Source: Didymodactylos carnosus
Lineage: Eukaryota; Rotifera; Eurotatoria; Philodinida; Philodinidae
NCBI GenBank assembly: GCA_905250885.1
Contig: CAJNOQ010002888.1
Coordinates: 1 to 22,254 of the forward strand
Reading direction: 5' to 3'
DNA length: 22,254 nucleotides
The notes under the pieces are model-generated. The model worked only from the letters and a program-made list of their open reading frames with translations, was not told the DNA's origin and did not search any database. Below are positions 21,601-22,254 of the stretch, piece by piece. The stretch's first letter is position 1. Every line of letters begins with the position of its first letter. A program made the translations under genes and the position numbers.

Positions 21601-22023
21601 TAAAACCAAACAAAAAAGAAAAGAATTGTCGATTAATCGAAACTCTATAGCCTCTATTTCTCATCCTCTTTAGTTTACCTCATCAAGTATGACATGTGTA
21701 AATCCAACTAATGTTTTCAACGAAATTAATTTTTGTAAAAGAACTCCGGTTGTACAATATAAGATTCTTGTTAATTCATTTCGTTCTTGTCTTACACCAT
21801 GCTGATAGCCACATGTCGAACCGCGTGCCCATTCACGTTCAGATGAAACATGTGAACATAAAGAAACGGCAGCTATTCGTCGAGGTTGTGTAACAACAAT
21901 TGAGCATGGTTCACCACGTTCAACACAATCATTTAAAATATATTGAGGAATTTGTGTCGATTTTCCACTACCCGTGTTACCTTGAATAATTGTGACACCA
22001 TTCATAGAAATTGTGTTTAAAAT
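15622..22023 (-). CDS. TDRD9: TDRD9/spindle-E-like DExH RNA helicase with Tudor domain (5' end off window)
   Basis: Exons (minus): 22023-21679, 21598-21359, 21210-21107, 21039-20802, 20732-20675, 20390-20286, 20218-19944, 19902-19734, 19672-19609, 19336-19273, 19209-19111, 18936-18781, 18725-18618, 18554-18445, 18382-18245, 18181-18006, 17943-17482, 17386-17124, 17024-16594, 16369-16231, 16172-16057, 15942-15879, 15813-15622. All junctions are GT-AG and keep frame: 1371 codons plus stop. Residues count from the first visible codon. Walker A is GNTGSGKST (15-23), then TQPRR (45-49), DEVH (114-117) and SAT (147-149). The C-terminal helicase lobe shows VLIFLPG (243-249), ATNLAESS (exon 5) and QRRGRAGR (361-368). 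An HA2-type region follows (LGALT, LGRIMAALP), then an OB-like region. An extended Tudor domain centres on 886-945, with GTFVAAPF, YYRARI and FIDYGN supplying the likely cage for symmetric dimethylarginine. TDRD9/spindle-E acts with PIWI proteins in germline piRNA biogenesis and transposon silencing. Known orthologues are about 1400 residues, so roughly the first 100 are missing to the right. Intron 7 is only 41 nt. The last few codons and the stop lie in the IR3 arm. No frameshift or lost motif. Confidence 0.93.
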
Positions 22024-22254
22024 CTAAAACAACAACAAAAGAAACGTGTCACGAATAAGAACTTTTTCTATTCTCGAAATAATCATATCAGCAAGTTTCT
22101 TTTAAAAGTTCTCATTTAAGCTCTTGTCGTCAATTTGATTTTTTAATAGTGTCGTAAACAACTTTTGATCTTTTAGAGCAATTATTTCAGCATATAAAAG
22201 TGATTAATACAGCAGCTAGTTTTAGACGTATTGTGTTTTATTAACAAACTGTTA
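22024..22254 (-). other. 5' intron of the TDRD9-like gene running off the window
   Basis: An acceptor TTGTTTTAG abuts the first visible exon at 22023. The remaining 231 nt contain no stretch resembling the proline/tyrosine-containing segment expected just before the Walker A exon, so the intron probably extends past the edge. Confidence 0.5.

Noticed and set aside
1..22254. CRISPR array, tRNA, rRNA or bacterial operon signals
   Set aside because: No regularly spaced direct repeats, no cloverleaf or rRNA stretch seen, and the genes are spliced animal genes.

Overview
The window reads as nuclear DNA of a compact-genome invertebrate. It is AT-rich and carries spliced genes with mostly 55-100 nt GT-AG introns (the shortest is 41 nt), separated by gene-poor, repeat-rich DNA. 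The gene set is animal: a piRNA-pathway DExH helicase with a Tudor domain, a secreted PLL-like beta-propeller, and a LITAF-like membrane protein. Together with the many fold-back repeats and a hammerhead-like motif, this makes a bdelloid rotifer (Adineta/Rotaria type) my best guess, but the sequence alone does not prove it.

Layout. Positions 1-185 hold what looks like the end of a piggyBac-type element abutting TTAA. Positions 184-3508 form a 3.3 kb unit bounded by two 301-nt inverted repeats (IR1). Inside it lie a small two-pass membrane protein gene with a LITAF-like C-terminus (plus strand, stop at 2269) and a decayed partial copy of its last exon (about 2884-2965). Positions 3628-6192 carry a minus-strand three-exon gene for a secreted seven-bladed propeller, with one 63-nt and one 1.1-kb intron. 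Positions 6200-14584 are intergenic DNA with no gene I can support. They contain three more fold-back elements (IR2 6612-7543, IR4 8396-8767, IR5 12467-12643), a short (CCTAA)4 tract, a 17-bp tandem repeat and an A-rich tract. Positions 14585-15634 are a fifth inverted repeat (IR3, about 297-nt arms) whose spacer carries a hammerhead-ribozyme-like core on the minus strand.

Positions 15622-22023 hold 23 exons of a minus-strand TDRD9/spindle-E orthologue. I joined them by splice signals and every junction keeps frame, giving 1371 codons. The 5' exons lie beyond the right edge.

How the parts relate. The most striking juxtaposition is at the 3' end of the piRNA helicase. One arm of IR3 begins inside its last codons, covers the stop codon and forms the whole 3' UTR, and the other arm lies about 0.7 kb downstream in reverse orientation. 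A read-through transcript would fold into a long hairpin carrying the helicase's own 3' end, with the hammerhead-like motif in the loop. This is structure seen in sequence; any regulatory role is inference. The three genes have no evident shared pathway.
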